DNA of 59,850 nt from Lentisphaerota bacterium (GCA_015061495.1 SUWL01000008.1:1-59850); one strand, 5' to 3'; numbered from the stretch's first letter, positions 27,197 to 37,504 are shown. Notes: generated from the sequence alone by a model not told the origin. Program-made: numbers and translations.

Positions 27197-28726
27197 TCAG
27201 TTTTTTGCGGGCACACCGAGCAGGGAAAGGTGTTTGTCAAAGTGTGCTTCGATGCGGGCATTGTAAGCATCTTCAAATTTGTGCATCGCTTTGAAGAAAC
27301 GTTCACGCAGGTTTCCGGTAAGGATCGGACCGTAGTTGATGTGAAGCAGCTGCCGGGCTTCGGGCATCTCCATCAGAGCGGGAAGTTCCGCATCGCTCAA
27401 AGTGCTGACCGCCGGGATCTTGTTGAAATCAGCGGTAATGTGGTAAAGTTTGAGCATTGCTTCAACATTGTCCAGCGCACACTGGTGCATATCCCGGTAG
27501 AGAGCCGGATCATTCCGGGCGATGACCGTTACAGCTTCCAGCCAGCTGGTACCGGCGGTTTTAAGGTGGAGATAGTGACGGGTCTCTCTGCCGACGGTGG
27601 GATAAACGGCAAATTTATCACTGCCGCTGTGGACGGAAATTTTGTAATTGCCGTAATTCTGGGCGATCAGAGCGTGAACTTTGAACTGACGGTCAAATTC
27701 ATCAAGATCGCCGATGTAGTCGATCGCTTTCTGGAATTCACCTATGAAACGGGGAGCAAGCGAACTGAATTCCACACCTCTGCGACGCAATTCACGCACG
27801 ATGAAAAGGTGGTGGCTGGGCAGAGTGGGACTGCTGGTTTCGTCGATACTGATTTCCAGATCGAATTCATCACCGCGGGCGGATTTCAGATGCTCGTAGA
27901 CCTGGAAAGCGAAATCCAGTGCCGAAGTATACATCACCGCGCAACGTTTGGCGGTAAGTTCGTCCAATTCGACAGCAACGCCGTCACCCAGCACGAAGTT
28001 TTTACCGGCATATCCGGAAACGACCAGCTGCTGCAGATCCGCCGGCAATCCGGCGAAGGCTTTTTCCACTGCGGCGGCATCCCAATCTCCGGCGGCGGCA
28101 TTCATCACATCGGAGAGGTCAAGGGTGATCATCGGCATACCGACCGCCAGAGCGGTGTCGATATCTTTGATAGTTTTCAGGTGGTCGCCGTCTGCGCCGT
28201 AACCATCGCGGTAATCTTCAGCAAAGACCAGGAAGCAGGCATCATCGACCACATTGCGGAAAGTTCTGCCGGTCATGGTCAATTCACGCATGGACTGTTG
28301 GGCAAGCACCGGGGAGATCTGCACCTTTTTAGCGGCGCGGACATGACCGACCGTCGCCAGACCGAGACGGTCGCCGCAGCCGACGGTGGTACGGACATTG
28401 CGGAGACTTTTTGGAGCAGTCCAGGGGAAATATTTGCGCAATGCGGCGGCATTATCGGCGGTAAGTTCGCCTTTGAGAGCCACGGCTTTGTTATCCAGAA
28501 CCATTTTTTCTCCGGTGAATCCGGCGGGCATATATTTATCTCCGGCAGCGGTGATCAGCAGATATTTTTTCTCATCATCCCGGCACATCAGCACGGCGGC
28601 GTTACCGATGGCGTGGACTGAAGCAGGATAAACGGCAACTGCCCCGGAATTTTTCAACACTTTCTCACGAAGCACCGCTTCTCCTTTGCCGAGATAAGCG
28701 GTCAGACTCTCTGCGATTTTTTTCAT
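27197..28726 (-). CDS. uxaE: Tagaturonate epimerase-like protein (UxaE family)
   Basis: 509 residues, the length of UxaE. The family, characterised in Thermotoga maritima, interconverts D-tagaturonate and D-fructuronate in galacturonate breakdown. The conserved segment NYGNYKISVHSGSDKFAVYP is present, as is the TIM-barrel-like EISIDETSSPTLPSHH. No other uronate-catabolic genes are nearby, so the role here is inferred from family alone. It has its own promoter with an AT-rich leader containing a TTGATATCAA palindrome. GGAAGG precedes the ATG. Confidence 0.75.
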   Translation of the reverse strand: MKKIAESLTAYLGKGEAVLREKVLKNSGAVAVYPASVHAIGNAAVLMCRDDEKKYLLITAAGDKYMPAGFTGEKMVLDNKAVALKGELTADNAAALRKYFPWTAPKSLRNVRTTVGCGDRLGLATVGHVRAAKKVQISPVLAQQSMRELTMTGRTFRNVVDDACFLVFAEDYRDGYGADGDHLKTIKDIDTALAVGMPMITLDLSDVMNAAAGDWDAAAVEKAFAGLPADLQQLVVSGYAGKNFVLGDGVAVELDELTAKRCAVMYTSALDFAFQVYEHLKSARGDEFDLEISIDETSSPTLPSHHLFIVRELRRRGVEFSSLAPRFIGEFQKAIDYIGDLDEFDRQFKVHALIAQNYGNYKISVHSGSDKFAVYPTVGRETRHYLHLKTAGTSWLEAVTVIARNDPALYRDMHQCALDNVEAMLKLYHITADFNKIPAVSTLSDAELPALMEMPEARQLLHINYGPILTGNLRERFFKAMHKFEDAYNARIEAHFDKHLSLLGVPAKN

Positions 28727-28768
28727 AAAAAACCTTCCTTGTTTATTGATAAAATATCACTTATGACC

Positions 28769-28778
28769 TTGATATCAA
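28769..28778. other. Operator-like palindrome in the uxaE leader
   Basis: TTGATATCAA, a perfect 10-bp palindrome downstream of the uxaE promoter, flanked by further TGATAT-type half-sites. Confidence 0.3.
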
Positions 28779-28793
28779 ATATATAATTATAAT

Positions 28794-28822
28794 AATATAT
28801 CACCTGTGACAGTTTTTTTCAA
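28794..28822 (-). promoter_or_regulatory. Promoter for uxaE
   Basis: TTGAAA (28822-28817), 17 bp, TATATT (28799-28794) on the minus strand, about 68 nt before the ATG. Confidence 0.6.
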
Positions 28823-28882
28823 CTGCCCGCATGGAGTTTTATATTAAAAAGGAGAATATTTAATCAGCAGGCGATGTCTGCA

Positions 28883-28930
28883 AAAAAAGTTACTGCCGCA
28901 AAAATCGATTTTTGCGGCAGTAACTTTTTT
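28883..28930 (-). terminator. Intrinsic terminator after dnaE
   Basis: A perfect 48-bp palindrome (arms ending GTTACTGCCGCAAAAATC, flanked by A6/T6) begins 2 nt after the dnaE stop. The symmetric A and T tracts let it work in either direction. Confidence 0.85.
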
Positions 28931-28932
28931 GT

Positions 28933-31900
28933 TCACTCTTTTTTATCACCATCGGCAGCGGCGGCAGGCGGACGGCTCCAGATCCGCGGCGGCGGCGGAA
29001 CCTCTTTGGCTTTGATACGGTAATTTTTTACTCCGAGCAAAGTATCGCACTTTTTCAACAGCGACATATTCACTCTTACCGGCGGCAAACCGGATTCGAC
29101 AAATACCGTTTCTTTGTCATTGACGATACAGAGCACCACCCCCGCCCCTCCGGAAGCAGCATTGGCCCGGAAAAGGTCTGCCAATTTCTTGAGAGTATCC
29201 GGCTGGAGATCTTTTTCATAGATATGCAAAAACAGTTGTTCGGTAAAAAGTTCCGGAGCCTGATCCAGAAGATTCAACCTCTCGACCGACAATCTCGGAC
29301 GCTCTCCCTCATCATTGCGCCGGATCGTGACATCCATAATAACTTCACTGCCGGTGGACAATTCGATGCCGCGGTCTTTGAGTTCTTTGAGCGTGCGCTC
29401 GTAGAGCATGATCTCACAACTGCCTTCCAGATCTTCCAGAAGCATTATTCCAAATGGTTTCTGGGTTTTCTTACTGATTTTGGCAGTGTAACCGGAAACC
29501 ATCCCTGCCAGACGCACGGACATGGAATCGGTGTGACGCTCTTTCATTCCCTCATGGAGCATATCCAGCTGACTCAAAGGTGTTCCGAAAAACTTCAACA
29601 GCTGGCTTTTGGGCTGCAGCGGATGGCCGGAAACGTAGAAGCCCAGCAGTTCTTTTTCGCTTTTCAGCAGTTCCAGCCAGTCAAATTCCGGGATATCCGG
29701 GATCGGCACCCCATCTGCGACACTGCTCTGATCGTCGCCGCCAAGCAGGTCAAAGAGCGATCCCTGTCCGCTGGCTTTATCCTTTGCCTGCTGGAGCGCA
29801 AATGCCATCATCGGTTCGGCGACCGCCAGAATCTGGGAACGGCGCAAGCCGAATGAGTCAAACGCTCCGGCACGGGTGAGAAATTCCAGCATCCGGGAGT
29901 TGACATCCGATCCGCATCTTTCGCAGAAATCCAGAAAACTGGTGAACGGTCCGTCTGCCTGCCGGCTGGCAATGATCTTGCTCGCCGCCGCCTCTCCACA
30001 GCCTTTGATCGCTCCCAGACCGAAGCGGATACGCCCCTTGTCCACGGAAAAAAGAATATTGCTGCTGTTGACATCCGGCGGGAGGATCTCAATGCCCATT
30101 TCCCGGCACTCGTTGATGAAAAATGCCAGTTTTTCGGCATTTTCGATTTCCCCGGTCAGCACCGCCGCCATGAATTCCACCGGATAATTGGCTTTAAGAT
30201 AAGCGGTCTGATAGGAAACCACCCCGTATGCCGCCGAGTGGGATTTGTTGAATCCGTATCCGGCAAAGATCTTGATCTTTTCCCAAATTTTGTCCGCCAG
30301 ATCGGCGTCAATATCACTGGCTTCTTTGCAGCCGGAAATGAATTTTTCCCGCTGCTGTTTCATCACATCCTCTTTTTTCTTACCGATGGCACGTCGCAGG
30401 ATATCCGCTCCGCCGAGGCTGAAGCCCGCCAGCGCCTGAACGACCTGCATGATCTGTTCCTGATAGACCATGATACCGTAAGTTTCTTTGAGGATCGGTT
30501 CCATTTTCGGATGGTCGTAAATAGTGACCTCCTCATTTTTCTTACGGGCGATGTATTGCGGGATGAACTGCATCGGACCGGGACGGTAAAGTGCCACCAG
30601 CGCGATGATATGCTCGATGGTTTCCACGCCCAGATTGCGGCACAGATCCTGCATACCGCCGGATTCCAACTGGAATACGCCTACGGTATCGCCCTTTTGC
30701 AGCATGGCGTAAGTTGCCGGATCATCCAAGGGCATTTTGGAAAGATTGATATCCACACCGTGCTGTTCTTTGATCATATCCAATGCGTTGCGGATAATGG
30801 TCAACGTCCGCAGACCGAGGAAGTCCATTTTGAGCAGACCGAGATTTTCACACGGTTCTTTGGGGTACTGCACCACCATATCCCCGGTGGCACTGCGGGA
30901 AAGCGGCACCAGATTGTCCAGCCGCTGGTCACCGATGATCACGCCGGCGGCATGGACTCCCGCCTGCCGGTTCAACCCTTCCAGGATTTTGGCATATCCG
31001 AAAACCTCTGCCACTCTTTTATCAGTTTCGATAAGTTTGGCGATATCTTCAGATTGGGCGATCGCTTTAGGGATGGTCATTTTCAGATCTTCGGGGATCA
31101 TTTTGGTCAATTTGTTGCCTTCGTCAAAGGAAAAATCCAGCACCCGGGCGACATCTTTGACCACGGCTTTGGCTTTAAGCTGACCGTAGGTACAGATCTG
31201 GGCGACGTTGTCAAAGCCGTACTTCTGCCGGACGTACTCGATGACCTCGGCGCGTCTTTTTTCACAAAAGTCGATATCAAAGTCCGGAGGGCTGACCCGT
31301 TCCGGATTGAGAAAACGCTCAAACAGCAATTCGTAACGCAGCGGATCAATATCGGTGATAAGCATCAGATACGCCACGACACTGCCGGCACCCGAACCGC
31401 GTCCGGGACCGACGGGGATACCATGTTCCTTGCCCCAGCGGATGAAGTCGGAAACCACCATGAAGTAACTGCAGAATCCGGTCTTTTCAATAACGTCAAG
31501 TTCGTAATTCAGCCGGTCAAGGATCTTCTGCTGTTCCGGAGTGTACTCTCCGTCGGCGGTATAGGAAAAGTCATACCGCATCGGCAGATTGCTGCAGCAG
31601 ACATCAAAAAGCACTTTGCGGTCGGCCTCCTTGCCGTCCGGCATGTAAAAAACCGGATAGTGGTTGGTTTTATAATCAAATTTGACCGGATCAGCAGCAC
31701 AGCGGTCACAAATCAGTCTGGTGTTGCTGACCGCGTCGGGGACATCTTTGAATATTTCCGCCATTTCCTCGGGGGATTTGAAGTAAAACTCCTGGGTCGG
31801 AAAGCGGAAATGTTTATCATTATTCAGTTTATCTCCGGTCTGGATACAGAGCATGATCTCATGTGCTTCGGCATCCTCTTTGCGCATGTAGTGGACGTCA

Positions 31901-32517
31901 TTGGTGGCGACCAGCCGGATATCCCGGCTGCGGGCGAGCTGGATAAGCTGCGGATTGACCTCTTTTTCCTCCGGCATATTGTGATCCATCAATTCGATGA
32001 AAAAGTTTTCCGGGCCGAAAATTTCCAGATAGTCATCCAGTGATTTATTTGCTCCCGCCATATCCCCGAGGGCAAGTTTGCGGGGAATTTCACCGGCAAT
32101 ACATGCCGACAATGCGATCAATCCCTCATGGTACTGCGCCAGCAGCTGTTTATCACAGCGTGCCTTGTAATAAAATCCGCTGCGCCATGATTCACTCATG
32201 ATCTTGCAGAGGTTGTGGTAGCCCTGCTGATTCTCCGCCAAAAGCACCAGGTGGAAGCCTTTGATGAAATCCACTGCCGGATTGGTATCCTGCCGGGTGG
32301 TTGGCGAAACGTATGCTTCCACGCCGATGATCGGAGTCAATCCTTCAGCGGTGAGTTTCTTGTGAAACTCCTCGGTTCCTCCCATATAACCGTGGTCGGT
32401 GATCGCGATCCCCGGCATTTCCATGGCTTTTGCCATAGGGATCAGACCGGATGCGGTACATGCTCCATCGAGCATACTGTAGTGGGTATGCAAATGCAAA
32501 TGAACGAAATCAGCCAT
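28933..32517 (-). CDS. dnaE: DNA polymerase III alpha subunit
   Basis: 1194 residues, full length. The replicative polymerase catalytic subunit. An N-terminal PHP domain (FVHLHLHTHYSMLDGA, with conserved His residues, so possibly metal-binding and proofreading-competent) precedes the palm with the catalytic PDFDIDFCEKRR and GPGRGSGAGS. The C-terminal part holds the clamp/OB-fold region (SVRLAGMVSGYTAKISKKTQ). It follows the UPF0210 gene by 17 nt. Confidence 0.96.
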   Translation of the reverse strand: MADFVHLHLHTHYSMLDGACTASGLIPMAKAMEMPGIAITDHGYMGGTEEFHKKLTAEGLTPIIGVEAYVSPTTRQDTNPAVDFIKGFHLVLLAENQQGYHNLCKIMSESWRSGFYYKARCDKQLLAQYHEGLIALSACIAGEIPRKLALGDMAGANKSLDDYLEIFGPENFFIELMDHNMPEEKEVNPQLIQLARSRDIRLVATNDVHYMRKEDAEAHEIMLCIQTGDKLNNDKHFRFPTQEFYFKSPEEMAEIFKDVPDAVSNTRLICDRCAADPVKFDYKTNHYPVFYMPDGKEADRKVLFDVCCSNLPMRYDFSYTADGEYTPEQQKILDRLNYELDVIEKTGFCSYFMVVSDFIRWGKEHGIPVGPGRGSGAGSVVAYLMLITDIDPLRYELLFERFLNPERVSPPDFDIDFCEKRRAEVIEYVRQKYGFDNVAQICTYGQLKAKAVVKDVARVLDFSFDEGNKLTKMIPEDLKMTIPKAIAQSEDIAKLIETDKRVAEVFGYAKILEGLNRQAGVHAAGVIIGDQRLDNLVPLSRSATGDMVVQYPKEPCENLGLLKMDFLGLRTLTIIRNALDMIKEQHGVDINLSKMPLDDPATYAMLQKGDTVGVFQLESGGMQDLCRNLGVETIEHIIALVALYRPGPMQFIPQYIARKKNEEVTIYDHPKMEPILKETYGIMVYQEQIMQVVQALAGFSLGGADILRRAIGKKKEDVMKQQREKFISGCKEASDIDADLADKIWEKIKIFAGYGFNKSHSAAYGVVSYQTAYLKANYPVEFMAAVLTGEIENAEKLAFFINECREMGIEILPPDVNSSNILFSVDKGRIRFGLGAIKGCGEAAASKIIASRQADGPFTSFLDFCERCGSDVNSRMLEFLTRAGAFDSFGLRRSQILAVAEPMMAFALQQAKDKASGQGSLFDLLGGDDQSSVADGVPIPDIPEFDWLELLKSEKELLGFYVSGHPLQPKSQLLKFFGTPLSQLDMLHEGMKERHTDSMSVRLAGMVSGYTAKISKKTQKPFGIMLLEDLEGSCEIMLYERTLKELKDRGIELSTGSEVIMDVTIRRNDEGERPRLSVERLNLLDQAPELFTEQLFLHIYEKDLQPDTLKKLADLFRANAASGGAGVVLCIVNDKETVFVESGLPPVRVNMSLLKKCDTLLGVKNYRIKAKEVPPPPRIWSRPPAAAADGDKKE

Positions 32518-32534
32518 ACTTCACCGTCTTGTAC

Positions 32535-33887
32535 TTAATTTTTCAAACTCTGGAGCGGAGCGGGGATCCGGCCGCCGCGCCTGATCATCACTTCCGGCGA
32601 GTACCCGGAAACCGGGATCACCGGAGCTTCGCCGAGCAATCCGCCGAAACAGATCATATCTCCGGCTTTACCGGCGGGGATCAACCGCACGGCAGTGGTT
32701 TTGGTATTGACCACGCCGATAGCGATCTCATCGGCGATGATCCCGGAAATCACCGCTGCCGGAGTATCTTCCGGGATGGCGATCATATCCAGACCGACGG
32801 AACAGACGGCGGTCATGGCTTCAAGTTTTTCCAGACTCAATGCTCCGCAGCGGGCGGCATCGATCATACCGGCATCTTCGGAAACCGGAATAAACGCCCC
32901 GGAAAGTCCCCCGACGTGGCTGGAAGCCATCACTCCGCCTTTTTTCACGGCATCATTGAGCATGGCAAGTGCCGCCGTTGTACCGGGGCAGCCGCACTTT
33001 TCCAATCCGATGGATTCCAGAATGTATGCCACCGAATCACCGACTGCCGGAGTCGGCGCAAGCGAAAGGTCCACTATCCCGAAAGGCACATTGAGCCTTT
33101 CACTGGCAAGTTTTGCCACCAGCTGCCCCACCCGGGTGATTTTGAATGCAGTCCGTTTGATCGTTTCAGCGATTTCAGTCAAATTGCATGATCCGGCACG
33201 GCGGATGGCAGAAGCCACCACTCCGGGGCCGGAAACACCGACATTGATGACGGTCTCCGGTTCTCCGATACCGTGAAATGCCCCAGCCATAAAGGGGTTA
33301 TCTTCCGGGACGTTGGCAAACACCACCAGCTTGGCACAGCCGATAGCGGAATTTTCCCGGGTAAGTCCGGCAGTTTCACAAATAACTTCCCCCATCTGCG
33401 CCACGGCATCCATATTGATCCCGGCTTTGGTGGAAGCGACATTCACCGAAGAACAAAGGCGACTGGTGGTCGCCAACGCTTCGGGGATGGCTGAAATCAA
33501 AGTCCGGCTGCCGTTGGTGAAACCTTTTTGCACCAGCGCGCTGTAACCGCCGATAAAGTTGATGCCCAATTCTCCGGCGGCACGGTCAAGGGTATGGGCG
33601 ATATTCAGCGCACCGTCCCGGGAAACACCGCCGCACATCAACGCCACCGGAGTAACTGAAACCCGTTTATTGATAATGGGAATGCCGTACTCTTTTTCAA
33701 TATCCGCCCCGGTCTGCACCAGATTGCGGGCATGGTACATGATCTTGTCGTAAATTTTGGTACACAAGCGTTTTTCATCATCGCTCTGGCAATCGAACAG
33801 CGAAATACCCATCGTGATGGTACGGATATCCAGGCACTCCTCCCGGATCATATTGATCGTTTCAAAGATATCATGATTTTTTATCAT
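32535..33887 (-). CDS. UPF0210 (PFL) family protein
   Basis: 450 residues, matching the UPF0210/PFL-like family throughout: [36 protein letters not shown], and [18 protein letters not shown]. The biochemical role is not established. It is 12 nt downstream of the UPF0237 ACT protein; this pair is conserved across many bacteria and archaea, which suggests that the ACT protein senses a ligand for it. Confidence 0.85.
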   Translation of the reverse strand: MIKNHDIFETINMIREECLDIRTITMGISLFDCQSDDEKRLCTKIYDKIMYHARNLVQTGADIEKEYGIPIINKRVSVTPVALMCGGVSRDGALNIAHTLDRAAGELGINFIGGYSALVQKGFTNGSRTLISAIPEALATTSRLCSSVNVASTKAGINMDAVAQMGEVICETAGLTRENSAIGCAKLVVFANVPEDNPFMAGAFHGIGEPETVINVGVSGPGVVASAIRRAGSCNLTEIAETIKRTAFKITRVGQLVAKLASERLNVPFGIVDLSLAPTPAVGDSVAYILESIGLEKCGCPGTTAALAMLNDAVKKGGVMASSHVGGLSGAFIPVSEDAGMIDAARCGALSLEKLEAMTAVCSVGLDMIAIPEDTPAAVISGIIADEIAIGVVNTKTTAVRLIPAGKAGDMICFGGLLGEAPVIPVSGYSPEVMIRRGGRIPAPLQSLKN

Positions 33888-33899
33888 ATCTGGAACTCC

Positions 33900-34169
33900 T
33901 CAAATCCGGTGCATGGCATTGAAGATATCTTCGTGCATGGTGTGGATCTCCAGCTGATTGGCTTTGCCCAGATCACTCATCCGGTCAACGAAATCGGCGA
34001 ACGGTACATTGATACTGTCGATCTCCACCAGCATGATCATGGAAAAGTATTTCTGAAGCACCGTCTGGGAAATATCCACGATATTTACGGAACACTCCGC
34101 ACAAACGGCACTGATTTTGGCAATAATACCAACGGCATCACATCCGGTAACACTGATAACTGCTTTCAT
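33900..34169 (-). CDS. UPF0237 ACT-domain protein
   Basis: 89 residues: one ACT domain with MKAVISVTGCDAVGIIAKISAVC (the usual GxDxxGIIA start) and SVNIVDISQTVLQKYFSM. ACT domains bind small effectors, often amino acids. Always seen beside UPF0210, as here. Confidence 0.85.
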   Translation of the reverse strand: MKAVISVTGCDAVGIIAKISAVCAECSVNIVDISQTVLQKYFSMIMLVEIDSINVPFADFVDRMSDLGKANQLEIHTMHEDIFNAMHRI

Positions 34170-34213
34170 ATTTTTTGTTCTCTCCGATTTGAATAAAATG
34201 ATGATTTCAGAAT

Positions 34214-34241
34214 AATATACACTGCCGCAGATATTTTACAA
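34214..34241 (-). promoter_or_regulatory. Promoter for the UPF0237-UPF0210-dnaE run
   Basis: TTGTAA (34241-34236), 16-bp spacer, TATATT (34219-34214) on the minus strand; the -35 box lies in the last codons of the MurC-like gene. Confidence 0.45.
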
Positions 34242-35618
34242 GGTCAGCGACGATGAAAAATAACTTAAAGAGTTATCCCTTGCGCCCATAATGACCACCA
34301 CATCTCCGGCAGCGGAATTTTTCTGCAGAAATTCCTTCAGCGTCTCCCGATCCGGCATGACCATAAAACGGTCCGGATCAGCGGAAGCACTTCTCCATTT
34401 GGCACAAACATCCGCCGCATGCGGAGAAAAACTGGAAGTGCCTCCGGCATAGAATGGTTCAAGCAGGATGAAACGGTCAGAACTCTGCAGAAAAGATTCC
34501 AGTTTTTCAAACAACGCCTCCTCCATAAAACCGAATGGCTTGTAACCGTGCGGCTGAAAGACCGCAAACAACCGGTTCCCGGCAACTTCACGCATCCCGG
34601 CAAGACAGGAAATTATCTTTTCCGGGTTGTGCGCATAATCATCATAAACCATCGCTCCGGAAGGTGTTTTACCGGCAAAATCATTTCTGCGCCACACGCC
34701 GTCAAATTCGGATAATACCGGCAAAACCTGTTTATCTTCAAACCCCAGCATCCCGGCAAGCGCCCGGATGGCAAGCGCATTGAGCGCCACATGTCTGCCC
34801 GGAGCAGGCAGCACGACGGCACTGCCGTCACCGAAAGTCGCCAGCGGTCTGCTCCCCGGCTGATATCCGACAAGCGTGTACGCAGCTTCACTGCCGCAGA
34901 CACCGTCAAAAATCCGGATATCCAGATGGGCGGGCAAACGGTCTTTCAGAGCTTCGGCGACCTGCCGGGAAAGCACGGCTCCGCGCCGGATATTCTGCAG
35001 AAATTCACCGAAAACCCGCACCAGTTCCGCCTCTTCATAGTGGTCGGTACCGATATTGAGGATCACTGCATAATCAGCTCCGTAAGCGAGCAGACTTTTG
35101 TCGCTTTCATCCGCTTCAAAAACCAGATATTTGCCGTTCCCGGCCCGGAAATTACCGCCGTTCCCGGCGTGGCGGTAACGTTTGGACAACGCTCCGGAGA
35201 TCATCACCGGATCAGCCCCCAGACGTTCCAGACTCTCGGCGATGTACGCCGTCACCGAACTTTTACCGCAGCTGCCGGTGACCGCAATGGAGATCCGGTT
35301 GAATTTATCCAGCAGAAAACGCAAAAATTCCGAACGGTGCATCCGGGGGATATTTCCGGCGGCGAGGAAATCCGGATTGTCCTCTTCGATCGCCGTGCTG
35401 TACACCAGCGCATCCGGCTGATCGTTTCCGGCAAAACGGGAACCATCCTGCGGATAAACCGACACCGACTGGGAACGCAATGCCTCAATAAGCGGAGCAT
35501 TTTCCGGTTTGTCCGCCCCCCGGTCACTGCCGCTGACTGTGAAACCGCATGCCGCCGCACCGGATGCCAAAGCACTCATCCCGATACCGCCGACACCGAC
35601 GAAGTGAAAACTTTTCAT
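34236..35618 (-). CDS. murC: MurC-like UDP-N-acetylmuramate ligase
   Basis: 460 residues with the Mur-ligase plan: N-terminal FVGVGGIGMSALA (UDP-binding), ATP loop TGSCGKSS (117-124 region; most MurC have TGTHGKTT), EADESD, MVYDDYAHNPEKI and the FDGVWRRND segment of the C-terminal domain. MurC adds the first amino acid, L-Ala, to UDP-MurNAc. The altered P-loop leaves open that it is an Mpl-like or specialised ligase. It has its own promoter and no mur neighbours. Confidence 0.75.
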   Translation of the reverse strand: MKSFHFVGVGGIGMSALASGAAACGFTVSGSDRGADKPENAPLIEALRSQSVSVYPQDGSRFAGNDQPDALVYSTAIEEDNPDFLAAGNIPRMHRSEFLRFLLDKFNRISIAVTGSCGKSSVTAYIAESLERLGADPVMISGALSKRYRHAGNGGNFRAGNGKYLVFEADESDKSLLAYGADYAVILNIGTDHYEEAELVRVFGEFLQNIRRGAVLSRQVAEALKDRLPAHLDIRIFDGVCGSEAAYTLVGYQPGSRPLATFGDGSAVVLPAPGRHVALNALAIRALAGMLGFEDKQVLPVLSEFDGVWRRNDFAGKTPSGAMVYDDYAHNPEKIISCLAGMREVAGNRLFAVFQPHGYKPFGFMEEALFEKLESFLQSSDRFILLEPFYAGGTSSFSPHAADVCAKWRSASADPDRFMVMPDRETLKEFLQKNSAAGDVVVIMGARDNSLSYFSSSLTL

Positions 35619-35668
35619 AAATTATCCCCTGAAAACCTGTTTTTCATTTGCATTAACGTGTTTTTCAT

Positions 35669-35697
35669 ACTATACTAAACAAACGACGATTTTTCAA
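35669..35697 (-). promoter_or_regulatory. Promoter for the MurC-like gene
   Basis: TTGAAA (35697-35692), 17 bp, TATAGT (35674-35669) on the minus strand, about 50 nt before the ATG. Confidence 0.55.
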
Positions 35698-35784
35698 GAG
35701 ATATTTTGAGGAATCTTGACCGCTTGGCAGATGATTTGACTCCGGAAACGGAAAATCGCATCCCGAAGTAGACGATTGGTGAAA

Positions 35785-36555
35785 ATGAATAGAAATTTTG
35801 CAGAACTGGAAATCGCCGGAGAGAGCAATATCGGCACCATCCGGCATCATAATGAGGATAATTTCCTGATTTTCGCCCCGCCCGGCGGCAGTGCGGTGTT
35901 GGCAGTTGTCGCTGATGGCATCGGCGGTCACAGCCGGGGGGAGGTCGCCAGTTTCATCTGCTGCCGGGAACTTTTCCTGGCGGCAAAGCAGCTGGACAGC
36001 AGTTGCTGGGATAAAAAATTTCTCCTTGACACGCTCCAGGGTGCCAATGACAGGATATTCAACTTCAACTACCGGGGACGGCGCGTCAAACCCATGGGAT
36101 GCACGGTGGTTGCAGCAATATTCACCCGCGATACGGTCATCTGCGCCAGTGCCGGAGACAGCCGGATGTATGAATTTTTCCGCGCCCCCGGTCAGAAACC
36201 ACTGCGGCAGATCACCACTGACCACCGTCCGCAGGGATATGATGATCTGAAAAATGGAAATATGTTCCGGTATACCAATCTGATCTCCCGCTCTCTGGGA
36301 ACCGCCAAATATCTGCAGATCGACACCCACGAATTTCCCCGGCGTCCGAAGGCAAAATATCGGCTTTGTTCCGACGGACTGTACAACCGCAAACCGGAAC
36401 AGGTGCTTGCCGGAGTACTCGGTTCCGACCTCACGGTACGGCAGACGGTAAGCAGTCTGCTGCGGGAAACCCTGCTTTCCGGAGAGCGGGACAATATCAC
36501 GGTGATCTGCGCCGCTGATGCAAAAAAGGAAAATATGGATCATGCCTCTGCTTGA
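35785..36555 (+). CDS. PP2C-type serine/threonine phosphatase
   Basis: 256 residues. The PPM motifs that hold two metal ions are present: RHHNEDNFLIF, VVADGIGGHSRGE, CASAGDSRMYEF, CSDGLYN and ERDNITVI. Typical of PrpC/Stp phosphatases that counter Hanks-type kinases. The start is uncertain: TTG 35776, GTG 35779 and ATG 35785 are all in frame and none has a strong Shine-Dalgarno site; ATG is chosen. Its end overlaps the ATPase gene by 14 nt. Confidence 0.85.
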   Translation: MNRNFAELEIAGESNIGTIRHHNEDNFLIFAPPGGSAVLAVVADGIGGHSRGEVASFICCRELFLAAKQLDSSCWDKKFLLDTLQGANDRIFNFNYRGRRVKPMGCTVVAAIFTRDTVICASAGDSRMYEFFRAPGQKPLRQITTDHRPQGYDDLKNGNMFRYTNLISRSLGTAKYLQIDTHEFPRRPKAKYRLCSDGLYNRKPEQVLAGVLGSDLTVRQTVSSLLRETLLSGERDNITVICAADAKKENMDHASA

Positions 36556-37504
36556 AGTAAAAAATCTCTCCGTCCGTTACAAAGTGCGTACACCGCTATT
36601 TAAAAAACAACGCTATCTCTACGCAGTAAACGATGTATCGTTCACCCTCGAAAGAGGCGAAACCATCGGACTGGTCGGCGAATCCGGATGCGGCAAAAGC
36701 ACCCTCGGCAAAGCATTGGTAAAACTGGAAACCCCGTGCGCCGGAGAAATCCTGCTCCACGGCAAAGACCTGATCCATGCCGGAGGCAGAGAGTTGAAAA
36801 CTCTGCGTAAAAGTTTCCAGATGATCTTTCAGGATCCCTACGGTTCACTCAATCCGCGTTTGTCGATCTTTTCCACGCTGGATGAGATCGTGGCACTCCA
36901 CTATCCGGATATGCCGAAACGCGCCCGCCGGGAAAAGGCGGCACAACTGCTGACCATGGTCGGTTTGAATGAAGAAGCCCTCGACCGTTATCCCCACCAA
37001 TTTTCCGGAGGACAGCGGCAGCGCATCGGCATCGCCCGGGCACTGGCGGCAGATCCGGACTTTATCGTGGCGGATGAACCGGTTTCCGCATTGGATGTCA
37101 GTGTGCAGGCTGCCATCGTGAATCTTTTGCAGGACATCCAGCAGCAAAAGCAGACCGCACTGCTTTTCATCGCACACGATCTGGCGGTCGTGGAACATAT
37201 TTCCGCAAAGATCCTGGTGATGTATCTGGGGCATATCGTGGAATCCGCACCGGCTCGGGAACTGGTTTCATCTCCCCGGCATCCTTATACCGAAGCGCTG
37301 CTCTCTGCCGTACCGGATGCCGTAAACGGCTTAAACAACCGGATCCGTCTCACCGGAGATGTACCTTCCCCGTTGAATCCTCCCTCCGGATGCCCGTTCC
37401 ATGAACGCTGTCCTTATGCGACCAGACGCTGTTTTGAAGAAAACCCGCCGCTTACTGCGGCTGATTCAGGAGACCGGGCTTTTGCCTGCTGGAATCCCCG
37501 TTGA
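36542..37504 (+). CDS. Oligopeptide/dipeptide ABC transporter ATPase (OppF-like)
   Basis: 320 residues. Walker A GESGCGKST, Q-loop FQDPYGSLNPR, signature FSGGQRQRIG, Walker B FIVADEPVSALDV and H-loop AHDLAVV. The C-terminal oligopeptide extension with CPFHERCPYATRRC marks the OppF/DppF type and can bind a 4Fe-4S cluster in some members. The start at 36542 (MPLLEVKNL) fits the family; 36518 is possible. No permease is adjacent. The 3' end overlaps radC by 53 nt. Confidence 0.88.
   Translation: MPLLEVKNLSVRYKVRTPLFKKQRYLYAVNDVSFTLERGETIGLVGESGCGKSTLGKALVKLETPCAGEILLHGKDLIHAGGRELKTLRKSFQMIFQDPYGSLNPRLSIFSTLDEIVALHYPDMPKRARREKAAQLLTMVGLNEEALDRYPHQFSGGQRQRIGIARALAADPDFIVADEPVSALDVSVQAAIVNLLQDIQQQKQTALLFIAHDLAVVEHISAKILVMYLGHIVESAPARELVSSPRHPYTEALLSAVPDAVNGLNNRIRLTGDVPSPLNPPSGCPFHERCPYATRRCFEENPPLTAADSGDRAFACWNPR

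Noticed and set aside
30238-32043. Long plus-strand open frame (601 codons) opposite dnaE
   Set aside because: Shadow of dnaE with no recognisable domain or start signal.
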